A stretch of DNA of 64,000 bases, from NCBI RefSeq assembly GCF_013201075.1, contig NZ_CP053708.1, positions 4,035,501 to 4,099,500 on the forward strand, written 5' to 3'. This DNA is from Lichenicola cladoniae (GTDB lineage Bacteria; Pseudomonadota; Alphaproteobacteria; Acetobacterales; Acetobacteraceae). The notes beneath the pieces are model-generated. The model did not search any database, was not told the origin of the DNA, and saw nothing but the letters and a program-made list of their open reading frames with translations. Shown piece by piece: positions 1 to 6,659 of this stretch (positions are counted from its first letter, which is position 1; every line of letters starts with the position of its first letter). The position numbers were made by a program, and so were the translations under genes.

Positions 1-236
1 TTCGAGGTCGCGGGCGTCTGCTCGGCGATGAAGCGCCCGCTGACCGTCGAGGTAGGCTCGGTTTCCGCCAGCGAGGCGGCCTGCGGCGCCTGCTGGGTCG
101 CGACACCGGGAAAAGCCTGGCCCTTTACCTGGATCTGTTCGGCCTCAGACGTGGTTTGAGCCGCTGCGTGTTCGTAAGATTGCAGTGCCAGCAAAAGACT
201 GATGGTACAACCGGTAAAAAGATGGGAACTGCGCAA
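1..236 (-). CDS. TonB-dependent receptor, N-terminal part only (runs off the left edge)
   Basis: The minus-strand frame from 236 to the window edge reads as a signal peptide (hydrophobic stretch ISLLLAL, then HAAAQ as a likely cleavage site). A linker follows, then a segment (EPTSTVSGRFIAEQTPATS) that resembles the start of the plug domain of outer-membrane TonB-dependent receptors in acetic-acid-type bacteria. Such receptors import siderophores, cobalamin or oligosaccharides with TonB energy. Only 78 codons lie in the window, so the ligand cannot be guessed. The frame has no ATG after its last upstream stop; I used the TTG at 236. An ATG at about 255 opens another frame that stops at 145, so a recent frameshift near the start is possible. 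Family call moderate, start weak. Confidence 0.5.
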   Translation of the reverse strand, partial: MRSSHLFTGCTISLLLALQSYEHAAAQTTSEAEQIQVKGQAFPGVATQQAPQAASLAETEPTSTVSGRFIAEQTPATS

Positions 237-639
237 CTGTTTGTCTTTCTGACATCAAGCTGACGCCGCTTTGCCGGACAAGACATGGTTTGTCGTGTGA
301 CGTTCTGATGAAGCTGCGGATCGATGAGAAATTGGAGGGCGGCCCGCGCAAGCCTGGATGATGCTACCGGCGTGCACTGGCCTGGGTCGAAGCGATCCTC
401 GTGGCTGTCGCTGGCCACAGGACCGGTCGTCGTGTGTCGTGCGACACGATGTTGTGTAACGCGGTCTTGGCAATATCGACGTCGATGTTGCGGGTGGGTT
501 GCGCGGCCGAAGCGCTCGATGCGGCGGGCTGCACGGTTTGGCTGCACTCAACCCACAATGTTCAAATACCGGGTTGGCACCCGGTTCGGTCGTAAGGACC
601 GCCGACCCGTGCTTCTTTGCGTAGCCTGAGCCGGCGCTG
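237..639. other. Gene-free stretch upstream of the TonB-dependent receptor
   Basis: About 400 bases lie between the receptor start and the next gene. Open frames here on both strands are rich in Arg, His and Cys codons and have no recognisable ribosome binding site or domain, so I regard them as chance frames. The stretch probably contains the receptor promoter, but I see no clear Fur box, hairpin or other named element. Confidence 0.4.
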
Positions 640-858
640 CTATCGGGCCGAGGCTTTGGGTATCCTGTGGCCGCCGGTCGGATCTGTCCCGACAGCCACG
701 GCGTCGGCCGGCGGGAGCGTCACGATCCGGAACCCGGCTGTTGCCAGCGCCTTGACGACGTCATCGGCGACATCTTCGAAAGTGGCGTCCCGATACTCGA
801 AGTCGGCCAGGGCGGTCGCGATGATGCCCCTTGCGGTTACCAACCCTTGCTTGCCCAT
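640..858 (-). CDS. Small conserved-looking hypothetical protein (72 aa)
   Basis: The 72-residue frame begins with ATG at 858, preceded by GGGAGG at a normal distance, which decides this start over longer in-frame extensions. The product begins MGKQGLVTARG, has an acidic middle (FEYRDATFEDVADDVV) and a hydrophobic, proline-containing end (FRIVTLPPADAVAV). It has no signal peptide or membrane segment. I do not recognise the family. It is divergent from the BON-domain gene, and the 175-base gap between them holds a perfect FNR-type box at 926-939, so the two genes are probably co-induced under low oxygen. Confidence 0.6.
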   Translation of the reverse strand: MGKQGLVTARGIIATALADFEYRDATFEDVADDVVKALATAGFRIVTLPPADAVAVGTDPTGGHRIPKASAR

Positions 859-925
859 GAACAACCTCCCGCCACGCCACATCGACCGTGGAAATTCATA
901 CTCGGCCGGTTGCGGCCAAAATGGC

Positions 926-939
926 TTGATCCAGATCAA
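926..939. promoter_or_regulatory. Perfect FNR/FixK-type box between the hypothetical gene and the BON gene
   Basis: The site is TTGAT-CCAG-ATCAA, an exact match to the FNR consensus TTGAT-N4-ATCAA. Its centre is about 101 bases upstream of the BON gene start (1034) and 74 bases upstream of the start at 858. Either promoter could therefore be a class II site (centre near -41.5) with a 5' leader of about 35 to 60 bases. The same 14-mer occurs at 2856-2869. Confidence 0.75.
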
Positions 940-1033
940 GACGGCCCATGCCGGGTGCGACCATGCTGTCCTTGGTTGAAGTGCATGGCTGCTTCGAGCG
1001 GTGCAGTTTTCGATCGGCACTCCGGGAGGCATC

Positions 1034-1684
1034 ATGTCCAGCGACAGGAAATTGCAACAGGCGGTTCTTGCGGAACTGATCTGGGAGCCGAGCGTCACCG
1101 CCGGCCATATCGGCGTCACCGCGGATGCGGGCGTCGTCACCTTGACCGGTCGTGTCGAGACCTACGCCCAGAAGCACGCCGCCGAGACATCGGCGCGCAG
1201 CGTGAGCGGCGTCAAGGCCGTGGCGGACGAGATCGAGGTGAAGCTGCCGTTCGATGCAAGCCGTACCGACGAGGATATCGCGTCGGCGGTGCTCGAGCGC
1301 TTCGCGTGGAACGTTTCCGTGCCTCAGGACCGGGTCAAGGCGACGGTCGAGCACGGGTGGCTCACCCTGACCGGCGAGGTCGACTTCTTCTTCCAGAAGA
1401 AAGCGGCGGCCGAGGACGTACGCAGTCTGCACGGCGTCGTGGGCGTCAGCAACCAGATCACCATCAAGCCGAGGGTCGACACGTTGAACCTCGGCGACGA
1501 CATCATGCACGCCCTGCACCGCTCCTGGTTCTTCGATCCGCAGACGGTCCAGGTCAGCGCGGAAGGCGGCAAGGTCAAACTCACCGGAACGGTGCATACG
1601 CCGCATGAACGTCAGGTGGCGGCCGCCACGGCATGGGCGGCACCCGGAGCGACCGGGGTAGAGAACAACATCTCCATCCAGTAA
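1034..1684 (+). CDS. Triple BON-domain protein
   Basis: This 216-residue protein is built almost wholly of three BON domains, roughly residues 3-70, 77-142 and 148-216. Each shows the pattern 'hydrophobic-V-x-L-T-G-x-V' (VVTLTGRVET, WLTLTGEVDF, KVKLTGTVHT). BON domains bind phospholipid or help stabilise membranes, and multi-BON proteins are commonly stress- or hypoxia-induced. There is no signal peptide, so this copy appears cytoplasmic. The start ATG at 1034 has GGGAGG just upstream and is preferred to an in-frame ATG at 1001. A perfect FNR box lies upstream at 926-939. The precise role is unknown. Confidence 0.88.
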   Translation: MSSDRKLQQAVLAELIWEPSVTAGHIGVTADAGVVTLTGRVETYAQKHAAETSARSVSGVKAVADEIEVKLPFDASRTDEDIASAVLERFAWNVSVPQDRVKATVEHGWLTLTGEVDFFFQKKAAAEDVRSLHGVVGVSNQITIKPRVDTLNLGDDIMHALHRSWFFDPQTVQVSAEGGKVKLTGTVHTPHERQVAAATAWAAPGATGVENNISIQ

Positions 1685-1749
1685 CGGGTCGGCCAGAGCC
1701 GGGACCGCAAGGTCCCGGTCGGTGCTGCTCGCGGCCCCGGTGGCGCTGG

Positions 1750-2784
1750 TCAGCGATCGGAGAACTCGAGGACCACGCGCGCCGCCACGTCGCCCCGTTC
1801 GAGGCGCTCGAAAACCCGGTTGATTGCCGAGAGCGGCTGCAGCTCGACATGCGCCCTGACCTTGCCCTGGGCCGCGAACTGCAATGCCTCGGCCATATCC
1901 TGGCGGGTGCCGACGAACGAGCCGCGGACGGTGATGCAGTTCGCCACCACGTCGAACAACGGCAGCGGGAACTCGCCGGGCGGCAACCCGACCAGCACGC
2001 AGGTGCCGAGCTTGCGTGTCATGCCGACCCCCTGGCGGATGGCGGTCAGCGACGGGGCGGTGACCAGCACACCATGCGCACCGCCGCCGATATGCTGCCG
2101 GAGGATGGAAGCCGGGTCGCCGGTCTTCGCATTGATCGTGAGGTCGGCGCCAAGCCCTGTCGCCTGGTCGAGCTTGCCATCGTCGATGTCGACGGCACAC
2201 ACGTTCAGCCCCATCGCCTTGGCATACTGGATCGCCAGATGGCCCAGGCCGCCGGCGCCGGAAATCACGATCCATTCGCCCGGTTTGGCCTCGGTCTCCT
2301 TGATGCCTTTGTAGGTGGTGATGCCGGCACAGATGATCGGCGCAGCATCGATGGCGGATAGCCCGTCCGGAATGTGGGCGACATAGTCCGGATCGGCCAG
2401 GATATACTCCGCGAAGCCGCCGTTCCTGGTATAGCCGCCGAACTGCGCCTCGGCACACACGGTCTCCCACGCCTTGAGGCAGTATTCGCAATGGCCGCAG
2501 GCCGAATAGAGCCATGGCACGCCAACGCGATCGCCCAGCCTGACATTGGCGACGCCGGAACCGAGCGCCACGACACGACCGATGCCCTCGTGACCCGGGA
2601 TGAACGGCGGCGTCGGCTTGAGCGGCCAGTCGCCGCGTGCCGCATGCAGGTCAGTGTGGCAAACGCCGCAGGCTTCCGTCTTGACCAGGATCTGCCCCGG
2701 CCCGGGTGACGGGATCTCGCACGCCCGGAGCACCAGCGGCTCGCCAAACCGTTCGACGAACGCGGCCTGCATCCTGTTTGTCAT
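1750..2784 (-). CDS. adhP: Zinc-dependent alcohol dehydrogenase, AdhP type
   Basis: This 344-residue cytoplasmic enzyme interconverts primary alcohols (ethanol, propanol) and aldehydes with NAD. Catalytic-zinc ligands are visible: Cys42 in ACGVCHTD, His65-Glu66 in PGHEGIG, and the Cys in ICAGIT. The structural-zinc quartet is Cys96, 99, 102 and 110. The Rossmann motif is GAGGLGH. Length is normal for the AdhP group. The ATG at 2784 has AGGAG upstream. A perfect FNR box lies at 2856-2869, which fits a fermentative or low-oxygen role of recycling NADH. It stands alone, convergent with the BON gene. Confidence 0.93.
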   Translation of the reverse strand: MTNRMQAAFVERFGEPLVLRACEIPSPGPGQILVKTEACGVCHTDLHAARGDWPLKPTPPFIPGHEGIGRVVALGSGVANVRLGDRVGVPWLYSACGHCEYCLKAWETVCAEAQFGGYTRNGGFAEYILADPDYVAHIPDGLSAIDAAPIICAGITTYKGIKETEAKPGEWIVISGAGGLGHLAIQYAKAMGLNVCAVDIDDGKLDQATGLGADLTINAKTGDPASILRQHIGGGAHGVLVTAPSLTAIRQGVGMTRKLGTCVLVGLPPGEFPLPLFDVVANCITVRGSFVGTRQDMAEALQFAAQGKVRAHVELQPLSAINRVFERLERGDVAARVVLEFSDR

Positions 2785-2855
2785 GAACCACTCCTGTCTG
2801 GATCGACGCGCGCGCGACGCCTGAGGCGTTATCCCTCGACGTCCGTCAGCCTACG

Positions 2856-2869
2856 TTGATCCAGATCAA
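2856..2869. promoter_or_regulatory. Perfect FNR/FixK-type box upstream of adhP
   Basis: TTGAT-CCAG-ATCAA, identical to the box at 926-939 including the four spacer bases and the following G. Its centre is about 79 bases upstream of the adhP ATG. If bound at -41.5, transcription would begin near 2821 and leave a leader of about 37 bases. Confidence 0.75.
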
Positions 2870-2911
2870 GCCACCTGTTCCTCCTGCCGGAACGCGACCG
2901 TCGGAACATCT

Positions 2912-3490
2912 CTAGAAATGGCGCTCGTAGATCTTGATGACGTCGCCGGGCTTCACGTAGCTCTGTGGCAACAGCCGGCCGATCGTCACATGCTCGCCGT
3001 CATGGCGTTCGACGTAGGCATAATCCTCGACCGCACGGTAGGTGTAGCCACCGGCCAGTGCGACCGCCATCAGCAGGGTCATCGAGGGCTGGTAGGCGTA
3101 CTGGCTCGGCTTCACCACCTCGCCGAGGATCGCCAGCGGCCGGTAGGCGGACACCTCGACCGACACGTTCGGATGACGAAGCAGGTGTTTCTTTTCCAGT
3201 TCCGCCGCCATCTCGGCCGCGAATTCGGCTGTCGTCAGGCCCTGTGCCTGGAGATCGCCGAGAAGCGGCACAGTGACCGTGCCGTGCTCATTGACCGCGA
3301 AATCGGTGCTGAGCTGATCCTGCCCGTAGGTGATGACCCGGATCTGGTCTTCCACGCCCAACTGGTAGTTATGCGGATCGTAGGGCGGAAGCAGCGGCAG
3401 ACTGGCGCCTTGCGAGCATGCGCCGAGCGTGACGAGGACCAGCGTCGCCAGCGACGCCTGCCTGATCCGAGTGTTCGAGGAACGAGCCAT
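2912..3490 (-). CDS. GumB-type polysaccharide export lipoprotein
   Basis: This is a 192-residue outer-membrane polysaccharide export protein of the Wza/GumB family. The N-terminus is a lipoprotein signal (TLVLVTLGAC, lipidated Cys). A poly_export domain follows (YQLGVEDQIRV...VPLLGDLQAQGLT) and then one SLBB-like segment (GEVVKPSQYAYQPSMTLL). It is much shorter than Wza and matches the short xanthan-type GumB. It would form the outer-membrane exit for the EPS with the GumC-like protein at 24086-26299. I chose ATG 3490 because AAGG sits six bases upstream; ATG 3496 and TTG 3529 also exist. It follows the beta-barrel gene with a gap of about 35 bases. Confidence 0.88.
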   Translation of the reverse strand: MARSSNTRIRQASLATLVLVTLGACSQGASLPLLPPYDPHNYQLGVEDQIRVITYGQDQLSTDFAVNEHGTVTVPLLGDLQAQGLTTAEFAAEMAAELEKKHLLRHPNVSVEVSAYRPLAILGEVVKPSQYAYQPSMTLLMAVALAGGYTYRAVEDYAYVERHDGEHVTIGRLLPQSYVKPGDVIKIYERHF

Positions 3491-3525
3491 CTGCATCCTT
3501 ATCGGGAAAATCGGGGTCAGGTCGG

Positions 3526-4833
3526 TCAAAACGCGAAGTGCAGGCCGACGAGGAACTCATTGGTGGTAAGGCTATCGGTCAACACGCTGTTCTGGGTGGA
3601 GAAGTCGTAGTTCGCGGTGATGGACAGCGACCGGTTCAGCAGCCATTTCATGTTGAGGCCGACGCCATAGATCGTCTGGTTGGATTGCTGCTGGTTGAGC
3701 GGCGTGTTCTGCAACTCGATCGGCGTCGACGAGTAGTTGGCGTTCTGGATCTGTGTATAGGCGCCGAAGGTCAGGTTGCGGAGATAGGCGTGCTGCAGCG
3801 ACAGGCGCGCGGAGGTGTAGGTGAAACCACCGACATTCTCGAAACCGCTATCCTCGATGCCGTTCTGGACCGCAAGCGAGATCGTGGTCAGCTGGGTCGG
3901 CAGCCAGCTGAGCTCGAGCTGCGCGATCGGCGAGTCTATATTTCCATAGACGTCGGAGCGGTAGCTGCGTCGCTGGTAGCCGACCAGCGCGCGAAGCCGT
4001 ATCGGTCCGGACAATCCGAAATCGATGCCGGCCATGACCGCGCCGCCTAGCGAATCCCGGCCCGGCAGGCCGGCCAGTTTCTGCTGATAGGCGATGTCAG
4101 TGCCCTGTACGACCAGGAGCAGGGTTTCGCCCGGTGCCATTTCGTAACGACCAGCAACCGATCCGGTGAGCAGCGTACGATCGCGATACGCCTGGCTACC
4201 GATGCCGGTGTCGGATCCACCGCCGAACCGATACTGGGTGACGAGCAGTTCCGGGATCAGCGTCAGCCGGTTATGCAATGCGGACGAATAGCTGATGCCG
4301 GCACTGTCGACCTGGTAATGAACCGGCCTGATGCTCAGGAGTGCTCCGATATCGGTCGAGATCTGGTAGAGATCGAGATGGTTGTAGGACACGCCCAGCT
4401 TGTCCCGACCAAGATCGTAGACGCCGCCGGCGGTGGCGGTCCAGCTGGTCTGATCCTGGATACTACGTTCCGGATAATGGACGTCGATGACGGTCATTCC
4501 CGCGTGAAGCTGGTTGCGGGCCCAGTCTGATACGATCGACGCAGAACCTGCATCGATGAACACCGCACTTGCATGCCCGTTCGGCACCGCATCCGCGTTG
4601 CTGTCATAGCCGCCGGATGCCGAGATTTCCCCGTCGATCCGGGCGGTGCCCAAATGGATACCATAAGGCGCGTATTCGTCGAGGTCATGCGCGCGAACCT
4701 GGTCCGCGCCGGTCGTACCATAGGCGGCGCCGAGCGGAGGCAGATAGGTATCGATGACCTGTGCACGGGCTGCATCCGGTCGCAGGAGACCGGTCATGGC
4801 GATAACGACCACCATCGCAGGAAACGCGGACAT
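3526..4833 (-). CDS. Outer-membrane beta-barrel protein of the EPS locus
   Basis: This protein of about 435 residues has a signal peptide (MSAFPAMVVVIAMTGLL...AARAQ) followed by many alternating amphipathic strands. It ends in Phe (VGLHFAF), the usual C-terminal signature for BAM-dependent barrels. It resembles the outer-membrane beta-barrel proteins (BBP2-like) that accompany GumB/GumC export genes in Acetobacteraceae and rhizobia. Its likely role is an accessory porin or export partner; the exact function is not established for the family. ATG 4833 puts the signal peptide at the N-terminus. TTG 4854 would add seven residues, and no strong ribosome binding site decides between them. It lies immediately upstream of the gumB-like gene. 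Confidence 0.75.
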   Translation of the reverse strand: MSAFPAMVVVIAMTGLLRPDAARAQVIDTYLPPLGAAYGTTGADQVRAHDLDEYAPYGIHLGTARIDGEISASGGYDSNADAVPNGHASAVFIDAGSASIVSDWARNQLHAGMTVIDVHYPERSIQDQTSWTATAGGVYDLGRDKLGVSYNHLDLYQISTDIGALLSIRPVHYQVDSAGISYSSALHNRLTLIPELLVTQYRFGGGSDTGIGSQAYRDRTLLTGSVAGRYEMAPGETLLLVVQGTDIAYQQKLAGLPGRDSLGGAVMAGIDFGLSGPIRLRALVGYQRRSYRSDVYGNIDSPIAQLELSWLPTQLTTISLAVQNGIEDSGFENVGGFTYTSARLSLQHAYLRNLTFGAYTQIQNANYSSTPIELQNTPLNQQQSNQTIYGVGLNMKWLLNRSLSITANYDFSTQNSVLTDSLTTNEFLVGLHFAF

Positions 4834-5078
4834 TGATTTGTAAGCATCGGACAAGCAACACCATCCTAACCGCGATGCATTCGGCTTCGATCTCGAGAGT
4901 AGAGTTTGTTATCATATCGGATCGTTCATGAATAGCGCTCTATGGATATTCCTGGTCGATAGTTTTGCTCTGGCGCGACCGCACCACGGCTTGATAAACA
5001 CGCAGGAGATAGTCGCAGCACCGGCCGATCGCCTGGCATGGCAGGGCGGAACATCCTGCAACAGCATGGAGAAAGCAC
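4834..5078. promoter_or_regulatory. Divergent intergenic region (export genes / small secreted protein)
   Basis: This gap of about 245 bases separates the minus-strand export pair from the plus-strand secreted-protein gene. Part of it (about 4890-4960) is AT-richer than its surroundings, as expected for back-to-back promoters. I cannot assign individual promoter elements. Confidence 0.35.
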
Positions 5079-5516
5079 ATGTCGGAACCACGGGATGGAA
5101 ACGGAATGAAATGTCTCCTACCGGGCCGTCTTGGCCTGATGGCCGGCCTCGTCGCGATCGGACTGGCTTCGGCAGCAGCCGCACCCGACGATCCGGTGGA
5201 TAATCAAGCCGATGCGCCCGCGTCCGCGACGTCCGCGCCGCCGGGACGCGCTCTCTGGTGCGGAGTGACCGATCCGTTCTCCAATCGATACTTTGTCAGC
5301 GATGTCGCGATGGGTAGCGGCAGCGCCATGCATGTCTCCGCATATGGGAGCAGGTTCAGCCGGGCTGTCGGCCGGCGTCTCAACAAGGTGCTGCCGAGCC
5401 GCGCGTCGATATGCCGGTCCGCCCCCGACGAACATACGGCATCCGCCGCCCGGTCAGCGGCGATCCGGGCCGCCCGGGCCGCGCATGACGAGATCGTCGT
5501 TGTCGGCGTGTTCTAG
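5079..5516 (+). CDS. Small secreted hypothetical protein (145 aa)
   Basis: The frame starts with ATG at 5079 preceded by GGAGAAA. It encodes a hydrophobic export signal (LMAGLVAIGLASAAAA, cleavage likely before PDD), a short Pro/Ala linker, and a mature region containing WCGVTDPFSNRYFVSDV and an Arg/Ala-rich tail. I do not recognise the family. It contains three Cys, two of them in the mature part. The last 63 bases overlap the 3' end of the convergent acyltransferase gene (5454-6659), an unusual arrangement that lowers confidence in its full length. Its position suggests a periplasmic or secreted accessory of the EPS locus, but nothing in the sequence proves that. Confidence 0.5.
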   Translation: MSEPRDGNGMKCLLPGRLGLMAGLVAIGLASAAAAPDDPVDNQADAPASATSAPPGRALWCGVTDPFSNRYFVSDVAMGSGSAMHVSAYGSRFSRAVGRRLNKVLPSRASICRSAPDEHTASAARSAAIRAARAAHDEIVVVGVF

Positions 5517-6659
5517 GACGGGGACAATTTGGGGGTCCGGCAGCCGCATCTCTCCAATCGCGACGAACGCCGCATTGAGGACGCGTCTCACTGCCGGCTC
5601 CAGAACGTAGGCAATCAGCACCGCCACGATCTCGCACAGGCCGATCGCGGCAACCGCCGCCACGAGGTAGGGGCAGCCAAGCCCGATCAGCACGTCCCGC
5701 AAGAGTTCGCCAAGATCCTCATGGATCAGATAGAGCGGATAGGTGGACAGGCCGGCGACCCGGATGCAGCGCAGCAACGGCGCCGGCAGGCGTGCGATTC
5801 TGCCGCGCCATGCTGTGGAGGCCACGAGCACGGCGCAGGCGCCAAGCCAGATCAGGATCGGGACCAGCCACACCGTGCCAAGTTGGACCGGGGCCGGCAT
5901 CAGCGCGACGAGCTCCGCCGACCGGCAGGCGATCTCCAGGGGCGCCATGGCAAGGGCCAGCGCCCAGCCGGCCGCTCCGCGACGGCTGAGTCGTCGCTCC
6001 GACCAGAGCCAGAGATAGATCCCGAACGCGAAGTAGATCCCGTGCCGGAGCAGCAGCACGTTGCGCCAGCCATAGCCGAACTCGAGCAGGGGCTGGTTGA
6101 TGATGCCGGCAACCTGGCACGCATAGAAGCAGAGATAGAGCGCGCTGGCGATGCAGAGCACCGTGGTGAGTTTCTCGATGCGGTCGATTCGCCCGGCAAG
6201 CAGGATGCAGAAGACTGCGCCGTAGAACACGATCTCGATCGGCAGGGTCCAGTAGGCGGATGCGATGAATGGCCCGGTCGGTAACAGCATCAGGGACGCG
6301 CCGAGCCGTGCGAACAGGCCGATGCTCAATCCCGACAGTCCCCTGACATGAAACACCACGACCAGGAAGCTGATGATCGTGCATACCCAGGCCGCGGGAT
6401 AGAGGCGGAGGATGCGGGATTTCACGAAGCGCATCGGGGTGGTGTTGCTGGCCGAGCGGGCGATGACAAAGCCGGACAGCACGAAGAATATCTCGACGCC
6501 GATCCAGCCGAACCACGAGATCGTCGACGTGCTCTTATTGAGCCAGGTCAGGTGGAACATCGCCACCAACACCGCTGCGGCAAAGCGCAGGATATCCGCG
6601 CCATAGATGTAGCCCGACCCGGCCTGGCGCTTTATCCTCATGTCGGAACCGGCCATCAT
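5454..6659 (-). CDS. Membrane acyltransferase, acyltransferase-3 family
   Basis: This 401-residue integral membrane protein has about ten hydrophobic segments. It begins with a family-typical YGADILRFAAAVLVAMFHLTW, in which the His is the conserved catalytic residue, followed by GVEIFFVLSGFVI. Members of this family O-acetylate or O-succinylate cell-surface sugars; in EPS loci they decorate the repeat unit on the lipid carrier. Its ATG overlaps the stop codon of the giant RTX gene upstream (ATGATG over TGA), so the two are translationally coupled. It is the last gene of the run 14206 to 5454. Acyl donor and target sugar cannot be told from sequence. Confidence 0.9.
   Translation of the reverse strand: MMAGSDMRIKRQAGSGYIYGADILRFAAAVLVAMFHLTWLNKSTSTISWFGWIGVEIFFVLSGFVIARSASNTTPMRFVKSRILRLYPAAWVCTIISFLVVVFHVRGLSGLSIGLFARLGASLMLLPTGPFIASAYWTLPIEIVFYGAVFCILLAGRIDRIEKLTTVLCIASALYLCFYACQVAGIINQPLLEFGYGWRNVLLLRHGIYFAFGIYLWLWSERRLSRRGAAGWALALAMAPLEIACRSAELVALMPAPVQLGTVWLVPILIWLGACAVLVASTAWRGRIARLPAPLLRCIRVAGLSTYPLYLIHEDLGELLRDVLIGLGCPYLVAAVAAIGLCEIVAVLIAYVLEPAVRRVLNAAFVAIGEMRLPDPQIVPVLEHADNDDLVMRGPGGPDRR

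Noticed and set aside
364-558. Minus-strand frame of 64 codons upstream of the TonB-dependent receptor
   Set aside because: It briefly looks like an exported protein (QTVQPAASSASAAQ), but it lacks a ribosome binding site, a complete domain and continuity with the receptor.
5180-5200. ATCC-GGT-GGAT near 5188 as a further EPS operator
   Set aside because: The spacer is three rather than four bases, the outer arms are missing, and it lies inside a coding sequence.
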